Assembly: GCA_017411325.1 (NCBI GenBank)
Contig: JAFQQJ010000018.1
Span: 1 to 44,617 of the forward strand
Direction: 5' to 3'
Length of the DNA: 44,617 nt
Source of the DNA: Clostridia bacterium
GTDB taxonomy: Bacteria > Bacillota > Clostridia > CAKSNL01 > HGM11501
Position numbers and translations under genes: made by a program. Below the pieces are notes generated by a model that made no database searches, was not told the DNA's origin, and worked only from the letters and a program-made list of their open reading frames with translations. Positions 8,987 through 17,891 of the stretch are shown here, piece after piece. Every line of letters begins with the position of its first letter. Position 1 is the stretch's first letter.

Positions 8987-9625
8987 TTATATATATTTGA
9001 ATTCTTTGTCAAGAATGCCTGTTCTTACGCAGTCGTAATCACCTGCGGAAAATCCCTTGATATATTTCTCCATGGCACAGAGAGCGAACTCTGGCTTTAA
9101 GTAAGCATCATTTCCTGCGGCAAGAATCATAATAAGGTCATTTCCCGCAATTTTAATTGATGCTATCTCTTTTTTGATATCCGTTTCTTTTTCTCCGCTC
9201 TTTGTCTTCTTAAGGGTTATTATCTCCTTTTCAGAAAGAAATGCCGCGATATCTTCCTCACTTGGCATAGTTTCAGGAGTTATCTTATACTTTGACCAGC
9301 AAATTGCCTTAAATTTGTTTTTATCGGGAGAAATTCCGCTTTCGGTGAACTTAAGACCGAAGGGCACAAAGTTGTTGAGCCTTGCAACAAGCTCGTCGGG
9401 CGATATTTCCATATCAGTTTCAAGCTCCATAAGCTCGCATATGCTTGTTGTGCCGAGCGGAAGCGGCAGAGCAAAGCTTAAACGGGGATGGGGATTAAAG
9501 CCCTGAGAGAAGCTTACGGGGATTTCGGCACGCCTTAATGTTCTTGTCATAGCACGGAGAAAATCAAGGTGAGAAATGTACTTTGCGTCCTCTCCCTTTT
9601 CGTATCTTAACCACATTCTACTCAT
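8987..9625 (-). CDS. TIGR03936-type radical-SAM-associated protein (DUF2344)
   Basis: The 212-residue protein belongs to the small family that travels with, or is fused to, TIGR03960-type radical SAM proteins. Its role is not established. Recognisable parts are LRYEKGEDAKYISHLDFLRA at the N-terminus and RRAEIPVSFSQGFNPHPRLS, followed by ALPLPLGTTSICELMELE. ATG at 9625 is chosen because AGGGAGG lies at ideal spacing upstream, and it overlaps the upstream gene's stop by 8 bases (ATGAGTAG). The two genes are therefore translationally coupled. A role in tRNA or ribosome modification has been suggested from context, because homologues sit near rng and rplU; those genes are not present here. Confidence 0.88.
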   Translation of the reverse strand: MSRMWLRYEKGEDAKYISHLDFLRAMTRTLRRAEIPVSFSQGFNPHPRLSFALPLPLGTTSICELMELETDMEISPDELVARLNNFVPFGLKFTESGISPDKNKFKAICWSKYKITPETMPSEEDIAAFLSEKEIITLKKTKSGEKETDIKKEIASIKIAGNDLIMILAAGNDAYLKPEFALCAMEKYIKGFSAGDYDCVRTGILDKEFKYI

Positions 9626-11444
9626 AGCATACACCTCCCTTGAAGCATGCGGCACCGCAGCCGGAACATTTCTCACGGCAGTTGGGCGTCACTATCGCCT
9701 TTTTGGCATTTTCATTTTCCTTCATTAAAAATTCCTTGGTTACGCCGATATCAATCTTGTCCCAGGGAAGAATTTCATCATAGCTTCTTTCACGTCTGTA
9801 AAACTCGGGGGAAAGTCCTGCTTCTCTGAATGCCTCTTCCCACTTGTCCGCAAGGAAAAATTCATCCCATCCGTCAAACTTACAGCCTTTTTTAACCGCA
9901 AGCTCAATTACCTTGGAAAGTCTTCTGTCGCCGCGGGCGAACACGCCTTCAAGCACACTCAAAGTGGATTCATGCCAGTTATATTTAATGAATTTGGAGT
10001 TTATCTCTTCCTTTAATGCAACCTGCTTTTCTCTTAGCTCCTCCATTTCATTCTGCCTTGCCCACTGGAAAGGTGTGAAGGGCTTCGGAACAAAGGATGA
10101 TACACTTATGGTAACAGAAGGACGCTTGCCCTTTTCGGGAGATGTTTTGAAAAATTCGCTTACTACCTTTTTGGAAAGGTCGGCAATGCCGAGGCAGTCG
10201 GAAAGCTCTTCAAAGGGAAGACCTATCATAAAGTAAAGCTTTATGCTTGTCCACCCTCCGGTAAATGCAAGATTTGCACTCTTTAACAAATCCTCCTCCG
10301 TAACACCCTTATTTATAACGTCACGCATCCTCTGGGTGCCGGCTTCGGGGGCAAAGGTAAGCCCTGTTCTTCTTACCTTCTGCACCTTGCTCATTAAATC
10401 AAGGGAGAAGTTGTCCACTCTGAGGGAAGGAAGGGATAAGCTTACCTTTTCCTTTTCCGTCATTTTAAGTAGCTCTTCCGTAAAGCAGCCAAGGGAACGG
10501 TAATCGCTGGTAGAAAGTGACATCAAGGACATTTCCTCATATCCCGTTGATTTCATCAAAGCTTCTGCCTGACGAAGAAGTGTCTCGGGGCTTTTCTCCC
10601 TTACGGGACGGTAAATCATACCTGCCTGACAGAAACGGCACCCACGGATACATCCTCGGAACATTTCCAGCATAATTCTGTCGTGCACAACGTCAATATA
10701 CGGAACGATTATTTTATCGGGATAATATGCTTCATCCAGATTTTCCATAACGCACTTTCTTACCTTGTCGGGGGCATCGGGCGTATTCTTCTCAAAGGAC
10801 TTTATGGTTCCGTCTTCGTTATATTCTACATCATAGAAGGAAGGTACATAGAAGCCCTTAAGGCGGGAAACTCTCTTTAAAAAGCCCTGTCTGTCCTCAC
10901 CCGAAGCTTTCCAGGAAAGGTATTCATCCATCAGTGCAAGGGTTGATTCTTCCCCCTCGCCTATTGAGAAAAAGTCGAAAAAGTCCGCCACGGGCTCGCC
11001 GTTATAGGTGCAGGAGCCGCCGGCATAGATAAAGGGGCAGTCTTCCCCTCTGTCCTTTGAATAAAGGGGGATTCCTGCCAAATCCAGCATATTAACCACG
11101 TTGGTGTAGCACATTTCATACTGAAGCGTAAAGCCAACGAAGTCAAAATCGCGGACGGGCGTTTTGGTCTCAAGGGAGAAAAGAGGAAGTCCTTCCTTTC
11201 TCATTTCCTCCTCCATATCGGGCCAGGGCGCAAACACTCTTTCGCAGAAGGTGTCTTCCCTTTCGTTTAACAGGTGATATAAAATCTTCATGCCAAGATG
11301 GCTCATACCGATTTCATAGGAGTCGGGGAAGCAGAAGGCATAACGGATTTTAACGTCTTCGGGATTTTTCTTGACGCTGTTATATTCACCGCCTGTGTAG
11401 CGGCCGGGCTTTTGCACCCTTTTTAATATTTTATCGAGATTCAT
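9618..11444 (-). CDS. TIGR03960 family B12-binding-domain radical SAM protein
   Basis: This 608-residue protein has an N-terminal cobalamin-binding-like region (about 30-180, with CFPDSYEIGMSHLGMKILYH). The radical SAM core follows, with the Fe-S cysteines in RGCIRGCRFCQAG near residue 275. The C-terminal segment ends with clustered cysteines (CREKCSGCGAACFKGGVC) that could bind a further cluster. The reaction is unknown. ATG at 11444 has GAGGA 6 bases upstream. The in-frame TTG at 11448-11450 touches the same site and is unlikely to be the start. It overlaps the TIGR03936 gene, and the M50 protease gene ends 71 bases upstream. Confidence 0.93.
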   Translation of the reverse strand: MNLDKILKRVQKPGRYTGGEYNSVKKNPEDVKIRYAFCFPDSYEIGMSHLGMKILYHLLNEREDTFCERVFAPWPDMEEEMRKEGLPLFSLETKTPVRDFDFVGFTLQYEMCYTNVVNMLDLAGIPLYSKDRGEDCPFIYAGGSCTYNGEPVADFFDFFSIGEGEESTLALMDEYLSWKASGEDRQGFLKRVSRLKGFYVPSFYDVEYNEDGTIKSFEKNTPDAPDKVRKCVMENLDEAYYPDKIIVPYIDVVHDRIMLEMFRGCIRGCRFCQAGMIYRPVREKSPETLLRQAEALMKSTGYEEMSLMSLSTSDYRSLGCFTEELLKMTEKEKVSLSLPSLRVDNFSLDLMSKVQKVRRTGLTFAPEAGTQRMRDVINKGVTEEDLLKSANLAFTGGWTSIKLYFMIGLPFEELSDCLGIADLSKKVVSEFFKTSPEKGKRPSVTISVSSFVPKPFTPFQWARQNEMEELREKQVALKEEINSKFIKYNWHESTLSVLEGVFARGDRRLSKVIELAVKKGCKFDGWDEFFLADKWEEAFREAGLSPEFYRRERSYDEILPWDKIDIGVTKEFLMKENENAKKAIVTPNCREKCSGCGAACFKGGVCYE

Positions 11445-11515
11445 GAGCAATCCTCATTTCTTACTTTTGTATATCTCACATTGTACCATATTTCCGCCAG
11501 TCTTTCAAGTCCCTT

Positions 11516-12325
11516 TTACGTTATTTCCCGAAGGCGTATCCCTGCTCCCTTCTCGATTATTTCCCTCTTCAGCTCCTCCTCCGTGATTTCTGATTTTACT
11601 TTTCCGTCATTTCCTATTACCTTTATCAGAGCATACTTTGTCGGCGGAATAAGAGGCAGAATCCTTCTTGCCTGAAGACTTTCCCGTGTTACAAGAATCA
11701 ATGTTTTACTGCATCCGTCCTCAAGCTTATCGTAATCCTCCAGAACACTTGCATAAAAGCTTTCCCGCCCCCGGTCAGTAATTGCGGAAAAAAGCAAAAA
11801 TGCTCCCGCAGTAAAAACAGAAAGATTAAAACCCGTAGCTATCGCCTGATAAATACCAAGCAATGTGAGAGCGATGCCCCCCGAAAGAGAAATTATTTTC
11901 ATTATGGATAGTGCCCTGAAGCTGCCTGTAAAAAAAGAAATTAAAGACGAAAGCATCCTTCCTCCGTCCAGAGGCATAACGGGAAAAAGATTAATTAAAG
12001 CCATTGCCAGATTGATTTCATAGAGGGGCCCTTTTCTCATAATGAGCACCATCAAAATATTAAAAAACGGGCCTGCCGATGCAATAAAAAATTCCTTACC
12101 GGGACTTTTAACCGTATTCATAAACATCCTGCAGCCATAGGGCATAACGGCAATGCCGTGACACTTTTCCTTTAACAAAAGAGATGCCAGAAGGTGACAC
12201 AGTTCGTGACAAACCGCTGTTATAAATGCCATCGCCGTAATATGAAAGGTTCCTGAAAAGGCAGCCACAAGAAAAAGGAGAAAAACCGAAAAGTGAATAT
12301 AAAGCCCCTTTGCAATTTTAATCAC
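11516..12325 (-). CDS. M50 site-2 protease, SpoIVFB-like
   Basis: This is an intramembrane zinc metalloprotease of the M50B family. SpoIVFB itself cleaves pro-sigma-K in the mother cell. The 269-residue product has HELCH at residues 40-44 within a hydrophobic helix and the second metal-binding motif NLFPVMPLDGGR near 115-126. Several membrane helices follow, then a soluble C-terminal domain from about 195. The start is GTG at 12325, with GGAGG 7 bases upstream, overlapping the preceding stop as GTGA. In Bacillus the gene order is spoIVFA-spoIVFB-rplU. Here the upstream partner is a 63-residue membrane protein and the downstream genes are the radical-SAM pair. Assignment to SpoIVFB rather than another S2P is moderately sure. 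Confidence 0.88.
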   Translation of the reverse strand: MIKIAKGLYIHFSVFLLFLVAAFSGTFHITAMAFITAVCHELCHLLASLLLKEKCHGIAVMPYGCRMFMNTVKSPGKEFFIASAGPFFNILMVLIMRKGPLYEINLAMALINLFPVMPLDGGRMLSSLISFFTGSFRALSIMKIISLSGGIALTLLGIYQAIATGFNLSVFTAGAFLLFSAITDRGRESFYASVLEDYDKLEDGCSKTLILVTRESLQARRILPLIPPTKYALIKVIGNDGKVKSEITEEELKREIIEKGAGIRLREIT

Positions 12326-12513
12326 CTGCCTGCCTCCGAAAATGCATTTATCTCAGCTTTTTCGGAAAACTCGTGAATTGCAGAAAGCGCATCTCTTCCC
12401 ATTTCCTTAAGCGCTCCCGCCAGTTCCTCATTGAACACCGAAGCCGCAAGAAGACAAATTACAGCTATTGATAAAACGCAGAAAAACGCACCGATTCCTC
12501 TTAAAAAACGCAC
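12322..12513 (-). CDS. Small single-pass membrane protein upstream of the M50 protease
   Basis: The 63-residue protein starts MRFLRGIGAFFCVLSIAVIC, with one N-terminal membrane helix (about residues 6-25), and ends in a short helical soluble part. I recognise no family. The start is GTG at 12513, preceded by AAAAGGAGGG at 7 bases. A longer reading from GTG at 12558 has a weaker site and would bury that ribosome-binding sequence inside the gene. It overlaps the M50 gene by 4 bases, so the two are coupled. It occupies the place of spoIVFA and may be a shortened functional stand-in, but it lacks an M23 domain. Confidence 0.65.
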   Translation of the reverse strand: MRFLRGIGAFFCVLSIAVICLLAASVFNEELAGALKEMGRDALSAIHEFSEKAEINAFSEAGR

Positions 12514-12621
12514 AAAAATACCCTCCTTTTTTTGTTTAAAGCTTCCAAACTTTTTCACTTTTGCAACCTTACAAATCCAAAATTTGTATTATTTATGAAA
12601 CCCAATGAAAGGAATGATTTT

Positions 12622-14253
12622 ATGAAAAAGAAACTTTTTGCACTTATCTTAATCTGTGTATCATTATTTTCCCTTGCCGGATGCAAAGCCCCCGAGGTGA
12701 TCGGAATCCATGAAGCGGAAGATGACGGCGAAAACTATCTTTCTGCAGACTATGTCGTTGGTGAAGCCAAGGAAATGGCATCAGCCACGGAAAACAGCCG
12801 CGCATATTTCACCGACAGCTTTGACTATAACTCCCTTTCGGAAGAAGAATATGAAAGCGCGGACGAATCAATCTTCAAAAACCCCGTAACAAGCCCGTTA
12901 TCCACCTTTTCGGCGGATGTTGACACAGCATCATACTCTGTTATCCGCCGTTTTATCCTGGATGGGAATCTTCCGCCCGCAGATGCGGTTCGCACGGAAG
13001 AAATCATAAACTACTTTGACTACGACCTTCCTCTGCCCTCCGACGGAACACCCTTTTCTGTTACCACCGAGCTTCACAATTGCCCCTGGAACAAGGATAA
13101 CCTTCTTTTAATGCTCGCATTGAAGGGCGAGGAAATAACAGAAAAAGTACCGCAGAACCTGGTGTTTTTAATTGATACCTCAGGCTCTATGCATCAGGAT
13201 AACCGCCTTCCTCTGATAAAGAAATCTATCGGAATTTTACTTGACAAGCTTTCAGCAGATGACACTATTACAATAGTTACATACGCAGGAAGCTCAGGCT
13301 ATGCCCTCAAACCCACAAAGGTTAAGCATCGCGGCAAAATAATTGATGCGGTAAATTCGCTGGAGGCTTTCGGCTCTACCAACGGAGAAGCGGGAATCCG
13401 CCTTGCTTATGAGGCTGCCCTCGAAAATAAGGTCAACGGCAACAACCGCATAATCCTTTGCACCGACGGAGACTTTAACGTAGGTATGACAGATAACAAA
13501 GAGCTTGAAGCGCTGATTGAAGAAAAAAGGGAGCTTGGCATTTATTTAACCGTCCTCGGCTTCGGCATGGGAAATTATAAGGACGCCCGGATGGAGACCT
13601 TAGCCGACAAGGGCAACGGAAACTATGCCTATATCGACTCCTTAATGGAGGCAAAAAGAGTTCTTTCAGATAAGCTTACGGGCACTTTATATACCATTGC
13701 CGACGATGTAAAATTCCAGGCGGAATTTAACCCCAAAAAAGTAAAATCCTACCGCCTTATAGGCTATGACAACCGTCTGCTCGAAACGGAGGATTTCGAA
13801 AATGACAAAAAGGACGCAGGGGAAGTGGGCTCAGGCCACACATTGGTTGTGCTTTACGAGATAGTACCGGGTGATGCCACGGAAAATGCCTCTCTTCAGT
13901 ATCAGAGCGTAGTTGACAAAGGAGATTTACTTACCTTCCGCATCCGCTATAAGTCCCCCGGCGAGGATAAAAGCAAGCTTTCGGAATTCGTGATAAAAGA
14001 GAGCCTCTCCTTAAATAAAAGCGAAAACTTTGCCCTTGCCGCATCGGGAGCGGAGCTTTCCCTCATCCTTAAAAATTCGGAATTCAAGGGAAGCGCAAGC
14101 TTTGAATCGGTAATCGAAAATGCCCGCCTTGCCAAAAAAGGAAAGGATTCCTTTGGTATAAGATCGGAATTTTTGCAGGTGGCAGAGCTTTGCCGGATAC
14201 TTTATGAAAACGCAGGAAAAAGTATCTGCGGATATCCAAAATACGAAAAGTGA
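12622..14253 (+). CDS. von Willebrand factor type A domain lipoprotein (YfbK-like)
   Basis: The 543-residue protein has a lipoprotein signal (MKKKLFALILICVSLFSLAG followed by Cys21) and is probably anchored on the outer face of the membrane. A vWF_A N-terminal segment (about 95-160; DTASYSVIRRFI, RTEEIINYFDY) comes first. The VWA domain carries the MIDAS motif DTSGSM and LCTDGDFNVG. The C-terminal DUF3520-type region ends QVAELCRILYE. This domain order matches the YfbK/YfbK-like family; its biological role is unclear. ATG at 12622 has AAAGGA 9 bases upstream and begins the signal peptide; earlier in-frame ATGs lack this. The gene is divergent from the M50 operon. Confidence 0.88.
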   Translation: MKKKLFALILICVSLFSLAGCKAPEVIGIHEAEDDGENYLSADYVVGEAKEMASATENSRAYFTDSFDYNSLSEEEYESADESIFKNPVTSPLSTFSADVDTASYSVIRRFILDGNLPPADAVRTEEIINYFDYDLPLPSDGTPFSVTTELHNCPWNKDNLLLMLALKGEEITEKVPQNLVFLIDTSGSMHQDNRLPLIKKSIGILLDKLSADDTITIVTYAGSSGYALKPTKVKHRGKIIDAVNSLEAFGSTNGEAGIRLAYEAALENKVNGNNRIILCTDGDFNVGMTDNKELEALIEEKRELGIYLTVLGFGMGNYKDARMETLADKGNGNYAYIDSLMEAKRVLSDKLTGTLYTIADDVKFQAEFNPKKVKSYRLIGYDNRLLETEDFENDKKDAGEVGSGHTLVVLYEIVPGDATENASLQYQSVVDKGDLLTFRIRYKSPGEDKSKLSEFVIKESLSLNKSENFALAASGAELSLILKNSEFKGSASFESVIENARLAKKGKDSFGIRSEFLQVAELCRILYENAGKSICGYPKYEK

Positions 14254-14318
14254 GCCTCCGTTTTTTGTGCTATATCACAAGTATATTTTTAAAAGAATGT
14301 AAAAATGACGGTAAAATG

Positions 14319-14347
14319 TTGACTGAAAACATATTTTGTGGTATTAT
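14319..14347 (+). promoter_or_regulatory. Predicted sigma-A promoter of the HPr-like gene
   Basis: TTGACT, 17 bases, TATTAT, about 24 bases before the start codon. This is a strong match to consensus. Confidence 0.75.
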
Positions 14348-14370
14348 ATAAAGGAAAGGAGATGTTTTAC

Positions 14371-14601
14371 ATGAAATCTTTTAACATCGTACTTAATTCT
14401 ATTATGGACGTGAAGGAGTTTGTTAACATCGTTAACAAGTGCCCCTACGACATCGACCTTGCATCCTCCAGATATGTGGTTGACGCAAAATCAATCATGG
14501 GCATCTTCAGCCTTGATCTGAGCAAGCCTCTCACTCTCACAGTTCACTCTGACGATTGTGACGATCTGGCATCCGAGCTCAAGAAGTTTTCTGTAGAATA
14601 A
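14371..14601 (+). CDS. HPr-like (Crh-type) protein lacking the phosphoryl-transfer histidine
   Basis: The 76-residue protein aligns with HPr of the phosphotransferase system: KSFNIVLNSI for strand 1 and YVVDAKSIMGIFSLDLSKP for the region around Ser46 (here Ser41). The usual GLHARPA loop is missing, and the place of His15 is taken by MDVKEF. It therefore cannot carry phosphate from EI to EII, but it keeps the serine that HPr kinase modifies. That is the design of Bacillus Crh, a co-regulator of CcpA. A regulatory role is therefore inferred. ATG at 14371 follows AAAGGAG. The gene has its own promoter and terminator. Confidence 0.8.
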   Translation: MKSFNIVLNSIMDVKEFVNIVNKCPYDIDLASSRYVVDAKSIMGIFSLDLSKPLTLTVHSDDCDDLASELKKFSVE

Positions 14602-14607
14602 GTAAAT

Positions 14608-14641
14608 AAAAAAATTCCAAGGCATCTGCCTTGGAATTTTT
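14608..14641. terminator. Bidirectional terminator between the HPr-like gene and the AraC gene
   Basis: AAAAATTCCAAGGCA and TGCCTTGGAATTTTT pair perfectly around TC. It serves the plus-strand HPr-like gene and the minus-strand AraC gene that ends at 14642. Confidence 0.88.
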
Positions 14642-15562
14642 TTATTCCGATAAGTGCTTTTTTTCATCAAAGTTTCTTATTCTTCTGATAAATTCCGACG
14701 GGGTTTCCCCGTTTATTTTTTTAAACACTCTCGAAAAATAGTGAACGTCGGAAAAACCCACCTCGCTTGCCACCTCTCCCACCGTCTGATAGGATTTGTT
14801 TAAGAAAAGCTCCTTTGCGCGGTTTAACCGGCAGCAGGTAACATAGCTCATAGGTGTGGTTTTAAGCTCCTTGCGGAAGTATCTTATAATCTGCTGTTTT
14901 GTGACACTTGAATGCTTCGCAATGTCTGACAGGGTAATCTCTTCGGTGTAGTTCTGCTTTATAAATGAAAGCGCACGGCGCAAATTGGGCGGCACCGCTT
15001 TTTCTATCCTTGTTTCGGCCTTTATCCTATCTCTGGTTTCTTCTGTCATAAGACCTAAGATTTCGCAAAGAGCCAGTGATGTTTTAAATCCGCTTTCTAT
15101 GTGATGACGGGAAAAGTTGTTACGAAGGCGTGTGAAAGCTTCCGAAAACTCATTCTCTTTTCCGTTAAATCCGCAACACTCCGAAATATATGCAGCATAA
15201 GGGCTTTCATCCGTTCCGTTTTCAAGGATGCTCTTATTTATGCCGTCACGCCTTTTAATGATTTCGCTTTTGAGCTCCTCTGCCAAAAGGGGAATTACCT
15301 CCCCCGACTTAAAGTGAATATAGGTCATCGTGCAAAAGGTGTCACCATCCGGGCTTCTTTTATAGCTTTGCCCTTCGGGTATGAAAAAGATGCTTCCTTC
15401 CTCCACCTTTCGCTCCTCACCGTTTATCTCAACCAAACAGCTTCCCTTTTCAACATATATAAAAATATTGTAAGGATCCGCCACTTGCCACACAGTTTTT
15501 CTGGTAACTGAATACACCTTTGCAACTTTCGGAAAATGCGATAAATCCAAGCTGTAGAACAT
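14642..15562 (-). CDS. AraC family transcriptional regulator with N-terminal cupin
   Basis: The 306-residue protein has an N-terminal sugar-binding cupin (about 25-90; FIYVEKGSCLVEINGE, EGSIFFIPEG) and a C-terminal AraC domain (about 200-295). The AraC domain has two helix-turn-helix units: ITLSDIAKHSSVTKQQIIRY, and VGEVASEVGFSDVHYFSRVF with the signature tail GETPSEFIRR. It is divergent from three Gfo/Idh/MocA genes, with a perfect 17-bp dyad between them, so it most likely controls that operon and itself. The ligand is unknown, probably a sugar or polyol. Confidence 0.9.
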   Translation of the reverse strand: MFYSLDLSHFPKVAKVYSVTRKTVWQVADPYNIFIYVEKGSCLVEINGEERKVEEGSIFFIPEGQSYKRSPDGDTFCTMTYIHFKSGEVIPLLAEELKSEIIKRRDGINKSILENGTDESPYAAYISECCGFNGKENEFSEAFTRLRNNFSRHHIESGFKTSLALCEILGLMTEETRDRIKAETRIEKAVPPNLRRALSFIKQNYTEEITLSDIAKHSSVTKQQIIRYFRKELKTTPMSYVTCCRLNRAKELFLNKSYQTVGEVASEVGFSDVHYFSRVFKKINGETPSEFIRRIRNFDEKKHLSE

Positions 15563-15609
15563 AAAACCACCATTCTTATGTTAATTTTGTCCACCATTTT
15601 AATAATAAA

Positions 15610-15654
15610 ATCTATTTACAATTATAGCATCTCTTTTTATAATTGTAAATAGAT
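15610..15654. promoter_or_regulatory. 17-bp perfect dyad, probable AraC operator
   Basis: ATCTATTTACAATTATA (15610-15626) and its exact reverse complement (15638-15654) flank 11 bases in the 122-bp divergent spacer. The arms are too far from any gene end to be a terminator. Confidence 0.75.
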
Positions 15655-15684
15655 AATTAAGCAAATACTTAAGGAGGTATTTTT

Positions 15685-16776
15685 ATGACAAAGCAGTATA
15701 AGGTTGCCGTAATCGGTTGCGGTATGTTTGCAAATGCCCAGTATCTTCCGAATATTACCAAGGAAGCAAACGCAGTTTGCGTTGCAGTAGTTGATATAGT
15801 GAAGGAAAGAGCAGAAGCTGCCGCCGCAAAATACGCCGTTCCCGAAGTTTATGAAAATGTTTATGAATTAATCGAAAAGTGCGACTTTGATATTGCCATT
15901 GATGCAGCATCAATTCAGGCTCATCACGAAATAAATATGGCTGTCCTTGCTTCAGGCAGGCACTTAATTTCCCAGAAGCCTGCCGCACCCACCGTTGAAT
16001 TATTGACCGAGCAGATTGAGCTTGCAAAAAAAATGGGCGTTAAATTTGCCTGCGTTCCCGTGCATCCCATGAGATATGACCTTGCCATTGCCAAGGATTT
16101 GATAAAGAAGGATGCCATAGGCGTGCCTTACTATGCAAAGTGCAATATGTCCCACGGCGGACCTGAGTATTTCCAGTACCGTGAGGCTGACCCCTCATGG
16201 TTTTTCGAGCCCGGTGCAGGCGCCCTTGTTGATATGGGTGTTCACGGTCTTCAGATAGTTACAAGCCTTTTCGGTCCTGCAAAGGCATTTTCCTGTATGG
16301 CTAAAGTCACCACTCCCGAAAGAATGGTTCGCTCAGGTGCCTTTGACGGAAAAATGATTAAGACAGATATGCTTCCCGACCAGTATGTTATCTGCCTTGA
16401 TTACGGAGAAGGCAAAATGGCAATGGTGGACACAGGCTTTTCACAGAAGGCAAGCCGTGCTCCCCAGCTTGAAATTTTCGGTGAGAGAGGCACTCTCTCC
16501 TTTACCCGTCCCTATATGTCAAACCCCGCACCCGACCTTTACATAGACAGTATCGATATGGGCTTAAAGGGCTGGATTGTTCCGGAAATGCCTGCAAAGC
16601 CCCCGAAAAAGATGATAAGCCAGTGCTGCTGTCTTTTCGACATCATTGATGCCATCGAAAACGACAAATCCCCCGTATTATCACCCGAGCACGCAAGGCA
16701 CGTTCTTGAAATTATGTGCAAAATTCCCGAGGCAATCGAAAAGGGCGTAACAATTAAACTTGAAACAACATTTTAA
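15685..16776 (+). CDS. Gfo/Idh/MocA family oxidoreductase (first of three)
   Basis: This NAD(P)-dependent sugar or polyol dehydrogenase family protein has 363 residues. The N-terminal Rossmann fold carries VAVIGCGMFANAQYLP. The family's EKP motif reads SQKP here (ISQKPAAPTVELL), a conservative change at its first position. The C-terminal domain contains WFFEPGAGALVDMGVHGLQI, with the usual D/H pair. ATG at 15685 follows AAGGAGGT. It leads an operon with two more family members, spaced 11 and 15 bases apart. The substrate cannot be named. Confidence 0.92.
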   Translation: MTKQYKVAVIGCGMFANAQYLPNITKEANAVCVAVVDIVKERAEAAAAKYAVPEVYENVYELIEKCDFDIAIDAASIQAHHEINMAVLASGRHLISQKPAAPTVELLTEQIELAKKMGVKFACVPVHPMRYDLAIAKDLIKKDAIGVPYYAKCNMSHGGPEYFQYREADPSWFFEPGAGALVDMGVHGLQIVTSLFGPAKAFSCMAKVTTPERMVRSGAFDGKMIKTDMLPDQYVICLDYGEGKMAMVDTGFSQKASRAPQLEIFGERGTLSFTRPYMSNPAPDLYIDSIDMGLKGWIVPEMPAKPPKKMISQCCCLFDIIDAIENDKSPVLSPEHARHVLEIMCKIPEAIEKGVTIKLETTF

Positions 16777-16787
16777 GGAGGCACACT

Positions 16788-17876
16788 ATGGAAAAGCTTA
16801 AAATTGCCTTTTTAGGACTTGACCACGTTCACGCAAGTCAGATGTTTTTCTGTATGAATACAGCCTCAGACCAGGTTGAATTTATCGGTATGGCAGACTT
16901 TTTATCGAAGGATAAGGAAATTGTGGACGAAAAAGTTTCCCGAAACTGTGCAAAACAAATGCAGGATGCTTTAAAGCTTTATTATGACTATGATGAGCTT
17001 TTAAGTAAAAACCCAGACTTGGTAATGATAAATTCCGATGTTAAAAGCCATGCTGATTGTGCCATCGAAGTACTTAAGCGTGACCTTAACGCCGTCTGCG
17101 AAAAGCCTATGGCTTTTGATATGGCTGATGCCAAAAGAATGTATAAAGCCGCAAAAGAAAGTAAGGGCGAGCTTGTCATAAACTGGCCAATCGCCTGGTT
17201 TCCCGCCTTTAACAAGACAAAGGAGCTTGCCGATTCCGGCATAATCGGCGAGGTTTTGCGCGTTCAGTACAGAAGCCCTTCAACAAGAGGTCCTTACAGA
17301 CTTGATCAGTTTACCCCAGAGGAGCTTTCCAAAATGTGGTGGTATCAGCAAGACCGTGGCGGAGGCTCAATATTTGACTATGCGGGCTACGGATGCGTAC
17401 TTGCAACCTGGATAACCAATATGACGGCAAAGAGCGTTTACGGACTTAAGAAAAACTTTTTCCTGCCCTTTTCCGACGTTGAGGACTATTCCGTATTTAC
17501 CATAGATTTCGGCGATAAGGTAGGCTTAATTGAAGGCTCCTGGTCAACAATGAATAACGGTGAGATCGCAACAGGTCCCGTTGTTTACGGCACCGAAGGC
17601 GTAATTGTTGCAGACCGCTTTGACCCTGTGGTAAAGATTTATAAGGACTTAAAGCCATATCAGCCTTCTCCCGCCCCTACCGAGGTTTTTGAATGTCCGC
17701 CCCAGACAAATGCGGATATGGCGAAAAACTTAATTGAGCATTTTACCCTTGGTGCTCCCCTTCACGAGCTTCTGACATTGGATTTCAATATGAAAGCCGC
17801 ATCTGCGCTTGATGCAGGATGCCGTTCCTGTGCATCGGGTGTAAGCGAAAAGGCAGAAGACCCCTTTATGATATAA
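16788..17876 (+). CDS. Gfo/Idh/MocA family oxidoreductase (second of three)
   Basis: The 362-residue member begins KIAFLGLDHVHASQMF, a less typical nucleotide-binding loop than GxGxxA. It has the EKP motif in AVCEKPMAFDMADAKRM and the C-terminal stretch WWYQQDRGGGSIFDYAGYGC. The substitution in the dinucleotide loop suggests changed cofactor binding, or a partner role with the flanking enzymes. TAAGGAGG precedes the ATG at 16788. It lies 11 bases after the first oxidoreductase and 15 before the third. The three differ clearly in sequence, so they probably catalyse successive steps, such as oxidation, epimerisation and reduction of one sugar. Confidence 0.9.
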   Translation: MEKLKIAFLGLDHVHASQMFFCMNTASDQVEFIGMADFLSKDKEIVDEKVSRNCAKQMQDALKLYYDYDELLSKNPDLVMINSDVKSHADCAIEVLKRDLNAVCEKPMAFDMADAKRMYKAAKESKGELVINWPIAWFPAFNKTKELADSGIIGEVLRVQYRSPSTRGPYRLDQFTPEELSKMWWYQQDRGGGSIFDYAGYGCVLATWITNMTAKSVYGLKKNFFLPFSDVEDYSVFTIDFGDKVGLIEGSWSTMNNGEIATGPVVYGTEGVIVADRFDPVVKIYKDLKPYQPSPAPTEVFECPPQTNADMAKNLIEHFTLGAPLHELLTLDFNMKAASALDAGCRSCASGVSEKAEDPFMI

Positions 17877-17891
17877 GAAAGGAAGATAAAT

